NCBI RefSeq assembly: GCF_020184175.1
Contig: NW_026083097.1
Coordinates: forward strand, 1-64,000
Origin: Aphis gossypii
Taxonomy: Eukaryota; Arthropoda; Insecta; Hemiptera; Aphididae
DNA length: 64,000 nt
Direction of reading: 5' to 3'
Positions 45,001-56,777 of the stretch are shown here, in pieces. The translations under genes were made by a program, and so were the position numbers. Numbering within the stretch: the first letter of the stretch is position 1; every line of letters begins with the position of its first letter. The notes beneath the pieces were generated by a model. It was given only the letters and a program-made list of their open reading frames with translations. It did not search any database and was not told where the DNA came from.

Positions 45001-46036
45001 CAGTAAATCATTATACAGTTCTAACATATATTCTTGTGCTTTAAATGATGATAAACCTTATTTATTTAATAAATTAATGAAAGCTAAAGAATGGTGTGCA
45101 CAACTGGAGTTAATACAACCTATAAAAGTGTATGGTAAAGTTCTTCCATGTTTCGACGCCATGGTATGGAGTATAAACTCAATAATAATGATTTATACAC
45201 AACAAAAAAACTTAGGTTTTAAATATCTTCTGACTAATCGTTTAAACCAGGATATCATAGAAAATACTTTTTCGGTTTTTCGTCGGCGTGGAGGTTTCAA
45301 CAGAAATCCGACTGCTCGTACTTTTCGAACGTCATTTCGGTTTCAAGCAAGACACAACCTCATGAAAGCCACAGATTCATCAAATTGCGAAAATGATTTT
45401 GATTATAATTTATTTAACCCTAATTCAGAGAACGCTTCTATTTCTACACCTTATACAGATACATCAGATGCCTTAGTTGAATCAGATTCTGATTCATTTG
45501 TATGTTCGGAAGAGGAGGGTAATTTCGATCAATGCCTCAGTAACGTAGAAAAAAAAATAACGTTAGAAACTTGTTCAAATACCTATTTTGCGGGATATTT
45601 GGCCAAAAAATGCATGGATCAATTTAAATGCATTAAATGCGAATTAATTATTTTAAGTGACGATTTTTTCTTTGATGACCAAGAATATTTAATTTTTTAC
45701 AAACAATTTGAAAGTGCTGACATTGAAAAAAGCAGTCTTAAAAAACCATCTGATTCATTTACTAACTTCGTGTCTACAGCACAAAAATATTTAAAAGATT
45801 TTGTAGAACTAAGTCCTCATAAAAGAAAATTATGTGCAACTATTCAAATAAAAATAAAAACAGAATTGATATCTGATTTAAATGTTGATCCAAACTGTTA
45901 TCAACATATCGATTTTATAATCCAAAAGTTAATACATTGTAAATTATTAAGGCATTTTAATTGGACATCTAAACATTTGAAAGGACGTTCCAGTGTACAG
46001 ACAGCAAATAAATTAAAAATTTTGAAAAATTTTTAA
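42022..46036 (+). pseudogene. P-element transposase with THAP domain, single frame break
   Basis: Exon 1 (42022-42148) and exon 2 (from 43396) are joined by a GT-AG intron of 1247 bp with fitting phase. The THAP zinc finger has MFFNCGKSK, F-R-F-P-K, W-V-K-Q-S, then V-C-N-L-H-F in exon 2. A Pro/Ser-rich linker follows. A run of 10 A at 43890-43899 shifts the frame. From 43901 a 711-codon frame continues with a leucine-rich coiled coil and T-T-L-R-R-W. It goes on to the RNase H-like catalytic core of the P/THAP9 family (V-I-I-F-D-E-M-K-I-K, L-V-C-D-Q-G-S-N-N, F-D-V-P-H-I-L-K-N-F-R) and the C-terminal E-N-T-F-S-V-F-R-R-R-G-G. One base is all that separates the parts, so an assembly error or very recent decay is plausible. 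Confidence 0.85.
42240..42780 (+). repeat. Dispersed repeat in the P-element intron
   Basis: Carries the same phrases as 35900-36860 (TTTTCCTTCAAATA, GAAAATTTTACCAGTTATTTAGATTG, TCCTCATAAGTTATTCTTATA) in the same order. It lies inside the intron of the P-element gene, without the terminal repeats of the 35693-37032 copy. Confidence 0.7.
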
Positions 46037-46957
46037 ATATTATATATTATAATTCAATAGTTGGCATGTAAATATAATATAAAATGATATTGGTACATAT
46101 TATAATATGTATTATGTATATTTTTTAGTATAAAAATTTGAAGGTTTTACGATTTTTTTTAACAAAGATAATATAATTATAATTATTAATACTAGTGTTG
46201 TCCTCGGAACTTTTTATGAAAATGAATATATAGCTACCTATTTTTAAAATTTTCACCTGTATTTTATAAAATGTAATATATTAGTTTTGTCATTATATTT
46301 GTCTATATTATTATATTTATATATTTTTTTTTTTTTACAATTATGCAATAATAATTTTAAGAATTTATAATTAGGTAACATTTTTGTAAAATAAAAGTAG
46401 TATGCTACTCTCATTACCCATTTTATGAAATAAAGAATAATATTGTTTTATTAGATATTAATAATTAACCACCTAATAAACATAGTTATTATATATGTAT
46501 AGTTAGACATAATTATTATATGTATAATACCAGCTATGTCCTATAATATTTATATTTTAATGTCTGTTGTCACTAGTAAAGTTTTAAAGTTTACCGATAT
46601 GTATTTTACAAATAATACATATTAATTAATTATTAGCTTATAAATGATATATTATTATGTCAATTGCCTTTTAAAAACTAGATATTAACACACACATATT
46701 ACCATTGGCGCGGTAATAATATATGACCGATCATATTAAACTTATTATTATTAGTCATAATACGAACATTCAGTGTTGGAAGTCGGAACTGTTCAAGTTT
46801 TTTGTTTTACAAATTTACAATAATTGTCACGTTGACGACATGCCGTACACGCATGCGCAATAACTTAAATACTTAGAGCGATCCTATGGGGGTCCATTAG
46901 TACTATTCCGCCGGGGTCCAAAACGTCCGCCTAACTGGTTGCCGCGTCTTTCCATGG
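46037..46957. other. 3' non-coding part of the P element
   Basis: AT-rich sequence after the transposase stop, with GC content rising from about 46830 toward the terminal repeat. No gene. A possible AATAAA lies near 46430. Confidence 0.4.
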
Positions 46958-46995
46958 CGTGGGCAATCTATAGTATATTTAATCTATGCTATATC

Positions 46996-47365
46996 TATAC
47001 TACTATATAAAATAGAACCCCCTTTTTTGTATGTACGCACATAACTCAAAAAGTACCTACCCAACGGATTTTAGTAGAATTTTCACTGATCAATAGGTCT
47101 AGATTCATGGAAGGTTTAAATATACAATTTATTTGTATAACATGAATACTTGATTAATAAAATTAAAAAATGATTGTGCCATACCTTCGTACATACTTAA
47201 ATGGCATAAAATTATCGCCCCGTGAACAGATTTCTCTTGCGCAGTGGCACTTTTATAAGATTTCAAACACAGTATCTCGAGTTCGAACCTCGGTATCGGA
47301 CAAACACTTTTTGCATTGTCTTTCCGCTTTTTACTTATATCAGTTATATGGAGTTATTTCCATAG
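46996..47365 (+). other. Helitron-like 5' sequence (tentative)
   Basis: Starts TCTATACTACTATATAAAATAGAACCCCC directly after the P-element duplication. This pattern recalls Helitron 5' ends in arthropods and the TCTATATAAAAATGAATCGC start at 53490. A stretch near 47278-47300 contains a GTTCGAACC box that recalls a tRNA T-arm or a SINE B box. Evidence is weak. Confidence 0.3.
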
Positions 47366-47380
47366 ATATAATATATATAT

Positions 47381-47498
47381 TGTTATGGGCTATGAGATAT
47401 CTGTAAGATATCTACGAGATTACAAACTAAGTTAGTATGACCATGCCTCGTGTCAAGGGTAATGCAGATGCTACTATGACCATGACACGTGTCGGGAT
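47381..47498 (+). repeat. 5' fragment of the same LTR as at 11765
   Basis: Matches 11765-11885 with a few substitutions and a small deletion, starting at the LTR's TGTTATGGGCT. It then diverges, so only the first 118 bases or so are present. Confidence 0.85.
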
Positions 47499-47770
47499 GC
47501 ATATTAACATACTGTACATTGCTACACGACCGTTGTTCTCTGATTGGCCGATTCAAATTTGCCGCGGTTTTATTCTATGATAATTATAATAGATTATAGA
47601 TTATAGATAAAATTGTATAATATTATATAAAATAATATATTATAATATAATATAATATATAAAACAAGTACCTAATACAATAATGATTGTTATGTTATCA
47701 CAATACATCAATGGGTTATTGTTTTTATGGTTTTCAATTTTACAAATTAGGTACCATAATAATTTGCAAA

Positions 47771-50700
47771 ATGAATTTGCATTTGCCTAAGTTGTTCATT
47801 AACAAAGTAATTACTGAACTAGAATATTATGATTATGTTATTCGATCAAATATTAAAACTATAGAAGATTGTAATTTGTGGGTTTCTGAATTTGGGAAAT
47901 TAAATAATATTAAATGGAATGCTAGATCTTCTCGACCGTGTGGTGAAAAAATTAATTGTTCGTAAGTATAATATTATGATCTTAAATAATCATAGAATAG
48001 CTATATTACATTTATGTAAAATGTGGTTAATACTTACAAATATTCATAAAATATGTAACTGGGACATTAGGTATATAATTATATTGTATAATTCACATAA
48101 GTCAGCATTTGAATTTTTATAATAATCTTATTAATTTGGTTGAGTTTAAATTATTAAGAAAATATAAATATAAATGTAATATATTTTTAGTAGTATTTTT
48201 ATCTGTCCACTACTGTCTACTATCCTGTCATTATGCCTGGCATGTATTGAATAAGTAAACCTGAATTAAATAAACCTAAGCTAGTTATTATAATAATTAA
48301 TTATATTTTAGATTTGGTGAATATTAAATTAAATGATTTAATAAAATAGAAAATATTATATATCAACGGTTAGGTAAATGCATTAGATATTCTAATATTG
48401 GCATTAATTCAGTAAAATCTATTTTTCTGTAACACTAAAGGGCCATGGCCCATGGCTCTACGGACACGGATTCATATATAAGCAACGTCCACAACGATTA
48501 GCTTAAATATATTAATGTATAATTACTGATTCGAACCTAACACAATATATAAAATCTAATTCTAAAATATAAGAAATTTTGATTCAAGAGATGTTTAGAT
48601 TTGACCACATACAATGTATAAATTATAGTCCAGTAATTTAGTAATAATTATAAATGTAGGATAACCATATTAATATGATTATTACATTTTTAAAGTTCAA
48701 ATAGGTTATTCTTTATCATTATTTTTAGGATAATAATTTTGTACAATGAACAAAGTCAATAATGTCTAAATATCAGGTATTTAATTGATTTTTTTAAACT
48801 TAACCATCAACAAAATAATAATAATAATAACTCTTAATTACCTAATTTGTTTTTAATGGTATAACTATATACCTAAGTAATTTTATCTTATATTATACTT
48901 AAATATATTATTTTCTATTACCTACAACTCTAATAATATAAAAAAAATTAATCAAGCTTAGCTTATATTTATTTAAAAAGGCATTTGCATTAATAACTGC
49001 AAATTTAAACAATTAGGTACAATGTATAATAAAATTTGATTAGTAGGTTAGTCTGAACTTTTAATTTAATAATTTTAAGCTATGAATTCAAATTAATAAC
49101 TGATTTGCTATTTTAATTAAGCCTTACACTTTTAGTATTTAAAAATTATAAAAATCATCTTTAAGTTAAGATAGCTGGTACCTATTTGCTTTTGAATAGA
49201 AAAGATATTTTTTTTTTTTTTTTATATAATATTTATTGATTATTATTTATTAGTTTATACATCTATGGGATTATTTGAAATCATTTCAAAAATAGTTTTA
49301 TTTGATTCAATAATACCTTGATAACTTTATAAGTACCTAAAATAAATTTTAATAATATTATAATTATTTCTGATAAAAAAAAGATAAAAAATCCAAAAAT
49401 AAAAGTACCTAGTTAAGGCATATTTTGTACCTACTTATAACATTTTTTGACAATACTTTTTTTTCATTGTGGTAGATAGGTAACTGATAAGTATATTTCG
49501 ATTAGGTATTCATGTATGATAAATCTGATAAATACTTTAAACTATTTGTATTTTTTTGAATCAAAAATTACAATGGTGTAAAACTCAAGAATCATCAATA
49601 CCATGCTGATTTTAAATGAGTTATAATTTGTTAATAGTTTAGAATGTTTTTATTATTGGTTTCTAGGAAAAAGTTTGTATGCCAGCATAGCTCCTTTCGT
49701 AAAGTTTCTAGAGAAGAAAATAAAAAAGGGAATTCAAAAAATGCTAACTGTTTAGCTTCTGTAACATGTGTGGTAAAATTAGATACTCATTCTACACGAA
49801 AAGTAGATCCTTATATTAAAGTTTGGTCATTTTTATATTTTTCTTATTACTTATTTAAATACATTATTAAGATACTTACATAGGTATTATTTAATTAAAT
49901 ACATTTGGTAAAATTATTTTTCAGGATGGGTTATATGGCGTTATAACAATTAAAAATAAACATAACCATAGTATTGACACTGCTGAAACTTTACGCTTTT
50001 TACCAGCAGATAAAATACTTAAAAATACCTTTTTTGAGTATTTTAACGATAATATGAGTATAACTGATGCAATTAATTGTCATGAGCGCATTTTAGAATT
50101 AAAAGAAAATTTTTCACTAGAAATGTTAGCTAATGGATCTATTAATCCAACTTATAGAACTGTTCAAAATTGGCACAATGAATGGAGGTTAGAAAATTTA
50201 GGTCCGCGGTCTGGAACAGGTTTGATTGAGGTAATTTTTTATAATTTTACATATATTTAATTAATATTTAACAGTTTAAAAAAGTAGTTGAAGATTTCAA
50301 AGACAATTTATTATTAGTTAAAGCCTTGTTGGTAATGATTTTGGATTTATCCAAGCTCTATCTTCAGAGTATATCTGAGTTTTGTGAATATATAAAATAT
50401 TTTACTTTGATTCTGTATCAAAAAATATGGTTTTAAAGTATTTTATTGAAAAAAATAATTTTTTACTATAAGAAGGCTAGGTTAGCTTTATGGTTACTGA
50501 AAAAGGAGACATTTATCAACTAAATAATAATTAATTAATACATATCTATGGGGTTTTTTTTCTAATTGATCTATTTTTTAACATGGTTGATTAAAAATGA
50601 ATCCCAAATGTTCAAACTGATATCATTATATTAAATTTCATTCGATTTTTGTTTTTGTCTTTCTTGAAAAATTAAAAAGCTGACTTCTTCTCATTCTGTA

Positions 50701-52616
50701 GTAAGAAATATTATTAACTAATACCTAATTTAATATACCTACCAATATTAAATAAAAAGTTAATTTATTTTATTTTTTGAAATTTATAAAGTTAATTTAA
50801 AATAATAAATTTATAAACATCTAATGATATAATTATTATTGTTGATGTTAGTATCTATTTTTTCTAGAAAATAATACAAAAGATTGATGTTTATAAAGAG
50901 AGAAATGTAAATAGTTAAATTTAAGGAAGACCCATTTGCATTAGTTATTGTTACTCCACTTATGCAACGAGCACATTCATTAAAGTCATCTAGTAATGTT
51001 GTATTCGTAGACAGTACATCTGCCTGTGATGCAGACAATTATTCTATTACATTTATGCTTACTCCGTGTGCAGCAGGTGCAGTTCCATTAGCAATAATTA
51101 TTACAAAGGGTATATAAAAATAATTTTTTATCTATCATTAAATAATTTCATTTAACTTAGATCCTTATTTTAATATATTAATAGGTCAGACATATTCAGC
51201 ATATAACACTGGATTTCAGTTACTAAAGAATGTGGCATAATTGCTTTGGTGGTGTTGGTTGGCCAAAAGTCTTTATAACTGATAATGCTGCCGCTGAAAT
51301 AAACGCAATTGAAAACAACTGGCCAAATAGTATCCATTTACTTTGCATTTTCATGTTTGTCAGGCTGTTTGGCGTTGGGTCTGGGACTCAAAGAATAGCA
51401 TACAAAAGATAAGCGACCAATGCTTATGAATAGTTTTCAATCTATTTTATATGCTAATACAATTGATTCTTCAGAGAAATTTTTTAATGAAAGTATTAAA
51501 AACTCTGAATTTCCAAAATGGAAAGATATCTAAATGAACACTGGCACACAAGACACAAATGGTGTTTAGCGTGGCGTGATGATCAACTAAAGGTCATCAC
51601 ACCCATAACTATTCTGAAATTACTGTTCGAATTTTTAAGACACTGTTCTTTCAAGAGTAAAAGCCTACAATGTCGTAGCTTTATTAGATTTTACGTGCAC
51701 AGTATTAGAAGATCATTATTGTAGGCGCTTAATGGCTTTTGCTAATTGTAGACACACTAAAAATAGAAATGCTAGAATCTTTTTAGATTCATTAATAAAA
51801 AAAGCAAGTACAATACAAAAAGCTCATATAGAATCTAAATCAGATATGAGTATTGTGTAAGAGTGAAAATGATTCATCATGTATTTATAATGTAAATATT
51901 ATGGAGGTTGTTGTTCATGCCTTTCTGGTAATTTGGTAAATTTTGTAAACATCAGTGTGCTGTTTACATTCATTTTGATGTGATTTCAAAAAGTTTCCCT
52001 CCAGTTACCCCAAAAGATAGATATGAATTGCTGTTTTAGCCCAAGGGAATGTATCTATCTCCCAGATTTCTTCCAGTCATTTTTATCGGTTAATAATTTT
52101 CCTCAAATTGATGCACCAAATGAATATAATACTGATTTGCTAATTATTCTAATACTAATGAGCCAGATTATTCACAGGAAAAAGATAATAATGTCCAAAT
52201 AATTCTGAAATTAAAGAAAATAAAGAGACAAAGACCAAAACAATAGATTGCATTATAGATTTAATCAAATCTAAAGACTCAACGTTTGGCTCATTTACTG
52301 CAGGGTGAATATTTTAGAGTCTCGTTTGAAGAAAGTAACAACAGAAGGACAGTGGCAATCATTTTTACATACTGCTGGAAATTCAACTGTGGCTTTGCGA
52401 AAAAGACCTGGTGCAAAAATTAGAGTCCAGCCAACATCTATTGCAAGGAGATTACCAAGAGTTACAAAGGAAGTAGAACGTTTTACCATCAGGCCGTCCA
52501 GCAAATGGCGAAATCACCACCAAAAAAGAAAAAGAATCTTGGTGGTATGTCCAATTGAATGTGCCAAATGCAAAATCACATGGTCACAACCATTAATTAA
52601 TACAATATTATTATGA
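47771..52616 (+). pseudogene. Second MULE transposase, heavily decayed, with SWIM-type finger
   Basis: Scattered exons. 47771-47961 is the N-terminal part, ending at a GT donor. 49644-49820 is a zinc-finger-like stretch. 49925-50230 has H-N-H-S-I and Y-R-T-V-Q-N-W-H-N-E-W. 50930-51115 has V-V-F-V-D-S-T-S, the first catalytic D of MULE. 51180-51420 has V-F-I-T-D-N-A-A-A-E, the second D, then a His-rich start of the helper helix. 51900-52030 carries C-K-H-Q-C-A-V, typical of the SWIM finger that follows MULE cores. 52305-52616 is the C-terminal tail. Several frame changes and stops occur after 51400. It is a dead copy of a different MULE lineage from the one at 14287. Confidence 0.6.
47970..49640. 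other. Long AT-rich stretch between fragments of the second MULE
   Basis: About 1.7 kb, probably an intron or inserted sequence within the decayed MULE. No gene or clear repeat seen apart from T and A runs. Confidence 0.35.
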
Positions 52617-52639
52617 TTATTATTTTTTCAAACTATAAT

Positions 52640-53489
52640 ATTTATCTATGAAGTATATAATTAAATAATATAGGTATACATTACACATATCTATATAATC
52701 TTCTAATAATATATTAGGTATATCTTTTACATTATTCTTTATTAAAAATAAACCGTTTATGTAATTCACAAGAGTTACTATAATTTTTTAACCTTCAATA
52801 CGTAAAACAAAATAAATTCATTATTAATTTGTAACTTAATTTAACTTATGTTATCTTGAACAATAATAATTGTTATAAAAAGTAAAAAAAAAAAGAATGA
52901 TACAAGTCAATTGTATGTTTAAATGAAGTTGGAAAGATATTTTCTGAAAAATTAGAATATTAGAATGAAAATATGATTAAATAAATACAAATAATACAAC
53001 TGTATTATTAGTGTGCCTAAAGATGTCCATAAACCATATCATGAGTTAAGTTATTTTTAAAGACATACTTACTTTTCAATTTTCAATAGGTACTACATTT
53101 TTTTAGGCATGTTAATTACATTTTTCTTAATAAACCCCGAAATCATATATATTTATTCAAAATATTGGTTTAACCATTAGTGTAGATAAGACATAGGTTG
53201 TATGTAAAATAATAGTTTGTTACAAATACAATAATATATAATGTACAATAATCAATATTACTTAATAAATTCAATAAAAAAATATTTTAAGATCTAGTGT
53301 AGGTTTAAAATACCTAAATGATTTTTAACTAAATTAAGTACTTTTTTTCAATTAAGCTTGCAACTTCTTCAAGTAAAATTGTTTGACATGAAACTTAACT
53401 TTTATACCCAATATTAACATAACAAGGTAAAAAATTGACTAGTACATAAATACTAAATAATTTTAATTACTAATAATAACTATTATTCT
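52640..53489. other. AT-rich gap
   Basis: No frame of note, no repeat with visible ends. Nothing identified. Confidence 0.4.
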
Positions 53490-54063
53490 TCTATATAAAA
53501 ATGAATCGCAAATTTGGTAAGCGCATAACTCAACAACGCCTGGAACCGATTCGCTCATTCTTTTTTTGTTGGGTTGGGTCGTAATTGTCAGGAGAAGGTC
53601 TTACGGACGAACATTTGAGAAAGTTATCGGTTAGAGAAATATGACGAGGTGGTGATGAATACGAGCGCCATCTATCCAGCCAATGGTCAACTAATTATTT
53701 TTGGTAGTCAATGGCAACCATTTAAATAAAATAAATCATTTATTTAACATGTTTTTAAAAATGCTGCAAATAGACATACAACAACGCACATGTCGAATGT
53801 TCGTTGGAAGTCAAGGATGGTTTTTACGGCTAGAAAAATTAGAATTATTGCTGGAAAAACCCTAAAAATAGCCTTTTCTTTTTACAATAGCCCTTCCGAT
53901 AATTTTATAATATAATACTGAATCGTAATCCATGGCAACCAACAGCGTGTTTTGTGTCAGAGTGTTTAGTTAGTTCGTGTTTGTTTAGTTCGTGATTATT
54001 AAAACATAATTTATATTTGATATGCCTCCTATAAGACGAAGCAATTTAGGTAGAAGAACCAGA
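53490..54063 (+). mobile_element. Helitron 5' end with the first codons of its helicase gene
   Basis: Begins TCTATATAAAAATGAATCGC, a Helitron-like 5' start with TC. A reading frame opens at ATG 54022 with M-P-P-I-R-R-S-N-L-G-R-R-T-R, which I recognise as the usual beginning of arthropod Helitron Rep/helicase proteins. The frame is cut after codon 14 by the terminal repeat of the Polinton. The rest of the Helitron is expected beyond the right edge of the window if the Polinton inserted here. Confidence 0.55.
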
Positions 54064-54520
54064 GTAGTATACATTTGTATGTTCTGCGCACTTTTGACTG
54101 CGGAGATTGCAAATTTTTAAGGGGGATTTTTCCCCTCAAACTTTTTTTTTCTCCGCTCTACCAGACTGCGGTGATTTTAAAATTTTTAGGTGGATTTTCC
54201 CCCTCAAACTTTTTTTTCTCCGCTGTACCAGTAAAAAAACACTGATTTTCAAAAACCATAATGTATGTTCTGCGCACTTTTGACTGCGGAGATTGTAAAA
54301 TTTTAAGGGGGATTTTCCCCCTCAAACTTTTTTTTTCTCCGCTGTACTAGTAAAAAACACTTTTTAAAACCAATTATTTTTTCCCCTGTTACACATAAAG
54401 TTTAAACAGTGTATACACTATTTATTTCCCGTGTATCACAGACGGAGTATTCCGCTACAACCAATAAATTTTTTTCTATGTTACACATAAAGTTTAAGCA
54501 GTGTATATACACACTTCATA
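54064..54520. repeat. Left terminal region of the Polinton with internal tandem repeats
   Basis: A unit of about 90 bases (TGTTCTGCGCACTTTTGACTGCGGAGATTG, then GGGGGATTTTCCCCCTCAAAC, T run, TCTCCGCT) occurs at about 54077 and 54265, with a partial copy at 54168. Each unit holds the palindrome GGGGGATTTTCCCCC. A second phrase, TTACACATAAAGTTTAA(A/G)CAGTGTATA, occurs at 54390 and 54481. Expected to be repeated inversely at the right end. Confidence 0.7.
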
Positions 54521-54636
54521 ATTATATTTTTTAGTCATGTTTTTTTTTAAAAAATAAAAAATAATACGTTTTGGTTCAAAATAAAAATATATATTTATAT
54601 GTATTGTCTCATTATTCTAAATTAATTTTAAATTGA

Positions 54637-55845
54637 TTAAACTAGTTTTCTTACTTCTCTAGTAAAAGGTACATATTCTACAATGCGATCATGAATTAAT
54701 AAACAATAAGCAGTTACACCTGAAAGAGATTCTGATGCTTCAATTTCTAATTGAACATCTACTGATGAAGCTGTAGCTGAATCATTCTGTTTTGACGTAT
54801 CGATAACAATAATTGGAGCTTGCGTTAGAAATGTAGATGGGCTTAATATCGGGTTCCGAATACTTTTTTCATAGTACGATTCTTGAAACGATGTATACAT
54901 ATCATATAATAAGGTAAAATTATTTTTAGCAAAATCCAAATTTAAATTATCATAAGGATATGCTATTGAGTTTAAAAATACTTTTACATTAGTTATATTA
55001 CAATGATCGAATACACCACAATCTTTTTCTAACGAATTTTTACGTCCCTTTTGTAATCCGATTATAATGAATCGAGGTTTTTCTAATTTTGAAGCAGTTT
55101 TTAGGTTCCATACAACTTTTTTTGTGGTTCCGAGTTCAGGATATTCAAAAGTTTCAAAAGATCTGAACGGGATAAACAAACTTTTTTCTTTTTCAATAAG
55201 TTTTAATAATTTTAACCTTTCTTCATCATCAACAGTAATATGTGGAACCTTCCAAACTATTTTTTTCAAAACAACTTTTCCAGAATTTGTACTTCCACTA
55301 GTAATTACTTTTAGAGCGTTTAAATCGCTATGACTTCGAGTTAATATTAGTTCTAATCTAGAATTAACTAATATCTTTTTAAAGTCTTCAAATAGACCTA
55401 ACCAATATTTTAACGGAATGCATGCACTAAATTCTCCATTACTATTTGCTGGGTTTGAACTATTTTTAAATATCCAACCAGCATTTTCATAACAATTATA
55501 ATTATCAGGTGTACCTGATAGATAACCTTTTAACGAACTGGTAATACCAAGTACACGTGTACTATCTACTTCTATTCCATTGATTTCAAGTCGTATTTGT
55601 TCAAAGAGATAGGAAAAACCGTTATTAGTAAGTTTTACTTTTCCAGCATCTGATACTTCACCTTCTAAATATATAAAGCTTTCATTCAGATACGGATAAA
55701 CATCTGTTTGTTGGATTGATATACGTATTTCATCATTATTATTAAATGAAGTTGTATACGGTGTATATGAATGATATTCGATTTTCGTAATTTTAGAATC
55801 GGTTTCAAACGGTGAACTTATATCTAAAATATCACTTTCTGGCAT
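54637..55845 (-). CDS. Polinton major capsid protein (double jelly roll)
   Basis: 402 residues, open throughout. Position, length and sequence character fit the Polinton/adintovirus major capsid family: an early R-I-S-I-Q-Q-T-D-V-Y segment, the V-K-V-F-L-N-S-I-A-Y-P-Y-D segment, Y-D-M-Y-T-S-F-Q-E-S-Y-Y and the Arg-rich end F-T-R-E-V-R-K-L-V. The protein is expected to form trimers with a double jelly-roll fold in an icosahedral shell. Its ATG (55845) lies inside the last codons of the upstream small basic gene, which indicates a compact minus-strand gene block. Particle formation by insect Polintons remains an inference. Confidence 0.82.
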   Translation of the reverse strand: MPESDILDISSPFETDSKITKIEYHSYTPYTTSFNNNDEIRISIQQTDVYPYLNESFIYLEGEVSDAGKVKLTNNGFSYLFEQIRLEINGIEVDSTRVLGITSSLKGYLSGTPDNYNCYENAGWIFKNSSNPANSNGEFSACIPLKYWLGLFEDFKKILVNSRLELILTRSHSDLNALKVITSGSTNSGKVVLKKIVWKVPHITVDDEERLKLLKLIEKEKSLFIPFRSFETFEYPELGTTKKVVWNLKTASKLEKPRFIIIGLQKGRKNSLEKDCGVFDHCNITNVKVFLNSIAYPYDNLNLDFAKNNFTLLYDMYTSFQESYYEKSIRNPILSPSTFLTQAPIIVIDTSKQNDSATASSVDVQLEIEASESLSGVTAYCLLIHDRIVEYVPFTREVRKLV

Positions 55846-55996
55846 TCTGCTTTAATTTATAACCTAAAGCCTTTAAAATTGTTTTATTTTTCGTTGTTAT
55901 TTTTTTTACTTTATTCGATGTTACCGGTAACGCTTTAGTTATATGACTAGCAAGATTTATCTTTTGTAATGGGCTTATATTAAATTTTAATCCCAT
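55832..55996 (-). CDS. Small basic Polinton protein (54 aa)
   Basis: ATG at 55996, one base after the penton stop (TAA at 56000-55998). Its own stop at 55834-55832 overlaps the start of the capsid gene by 14 bases. The product is Lys-rich and ends near S-N-K-V-K-K-I-T-T-K-N-K...L-K-A-L-G-Y-K. Short basic proteins of this type sit between penton and capsid genes in insect Polintons. Tight overlap on both sides supports a real gene. It may bind nucleic acid or help capsid assembly; function unknown. Confidence 0.6.
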   Translation of the reverse strand: MGLKFNISPLQKINLASHITKALPVTSNKVKKITTKNKTILKALGYKLKQNARK

Positions 55997-55997
55997 C

Positions 55998-56777
55998 TTA
56001 AGATCCGTAACGTTTAATATGTAGATTGATTACTAATTTTTCACCTAAATTGTTTATCGGATTATGATCTTGATCAACTAATTGTATAGTTATTAAATCG
56101 ATATTTGTTTTATTTAATTTATAATATATTAGGTTAGTTGGAGATTGAATCAGCTTCGCCCCTATGTTCTCAGTAGGAGAAAACTCATAAATTGAATGAC
56201 TTGGCATGTGGTTGTTGAATGAACCTTGAGCTATACTGCACATTACTTTTATTGAATTAACATTGTTTAAATTTACCACTTTCTTTGAACGATGACCATC
56301 AATGTTTTGCAAGTGTGGTTCATAATTTGTTTTTTCAAATCCTAATAAAGGTCCTATACTGTTTGCTACGTTAAAACGTATTGTTGCATTACTGAATATG
56401 GTTGTCTTAAAATCTACTTGATCAATCCCGATATCAAAAGTTATTTTCTCTGTTAGTTGTATTCCAATGTATTCGTTAACATTATGAAAGTCATCTATTT
56501 GCTTTAAAATTTGATTTTTAATATCCTTAATACCGTAACACCCTTTTTTCAGTGTGATAAAACAGGTTGGAAATTTATTATTATTTAGTAAACGATCGGG
56601 GTTTTCTAAATGTATTTCAAACTGGTTATTAGTTTCATTTATGTTTGGAAATGTATTATATGTTTGTAAATTTAACAAAGCAATTTCCGAGTCATCGTAC
56701 ACATCAATTGCTGGAAAATAATGTACAGATAATGTAGTTGTATTACCAGTTAAACTTAATGTAATTGATTCATACAT
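55998..56777 (-). CDS. Polinton penton (minor capsid) protein
   Basis: 259 residues, intact. The family signature near the N-terminus is visible: V-H-Y-F-P-A-I-D-V, then E-I-A-L-L-N-L-Q-T-Y-N-T-F-P-N-I. Later come G-P-L-L-G-F and a C-terminal L-V-I-N-L-H-I-K-R. Pentons of this group are single jelly-roll proteins at the capsid five-fold axes. The ATG overlaps the end of the protease frame, the same arrangement as in the truncated copy at 19810. Confidence 0.8.
   Translation of the reverse strand: MYESITLSLTGNTTTLSVHYFPAIDVYDDSEIALLNLQTYNTFPNINETNNQFEIHLENPDRLLNNNKFPTCFITLKKGCYGIKDIKNQILKQIDDFHNVNEYIGIQLTEKITFDIGIDQVDFKTTIFSNATIRFNVANSIGPLLGFEKTNYEPHLQNIDGHRSKKVVNLNNVNSIKVMCSIAQGSFNNHMPSHSIYEFSPTENIGAKLIQSPTNLIYYKLNKTNIDLITIQLVDQDHNPINNLGEKLVINLHIKRYGS

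Larger units (their letters stand above)
41558..46988 (+). mobile_element. P element (THAP9 type), nearly complete
   Basis: The 5431-bp element begins CATAGATTAAATATACTATAGATAGCCCA (41558-41586) and ends with its inverse (one mismatch in about 29 bases). P-element ends also start with CAT. The 7-bp direct repeat CTATATC lies immediately outside both ends (41551-41557 and 46989-46995). P elements normally make 8-bp duplications, so one base differs or the end is off by one. It encodes a THAP transposase with one frame break. Confidence 0.85.

Noticed and set aside
47270..47310. tRNA-like GTTCGAACC box
   Set aside because: No acceptor stem, D arm or anticodon arm could be fitted around it; at most it is a SINE or Helitron remnant.
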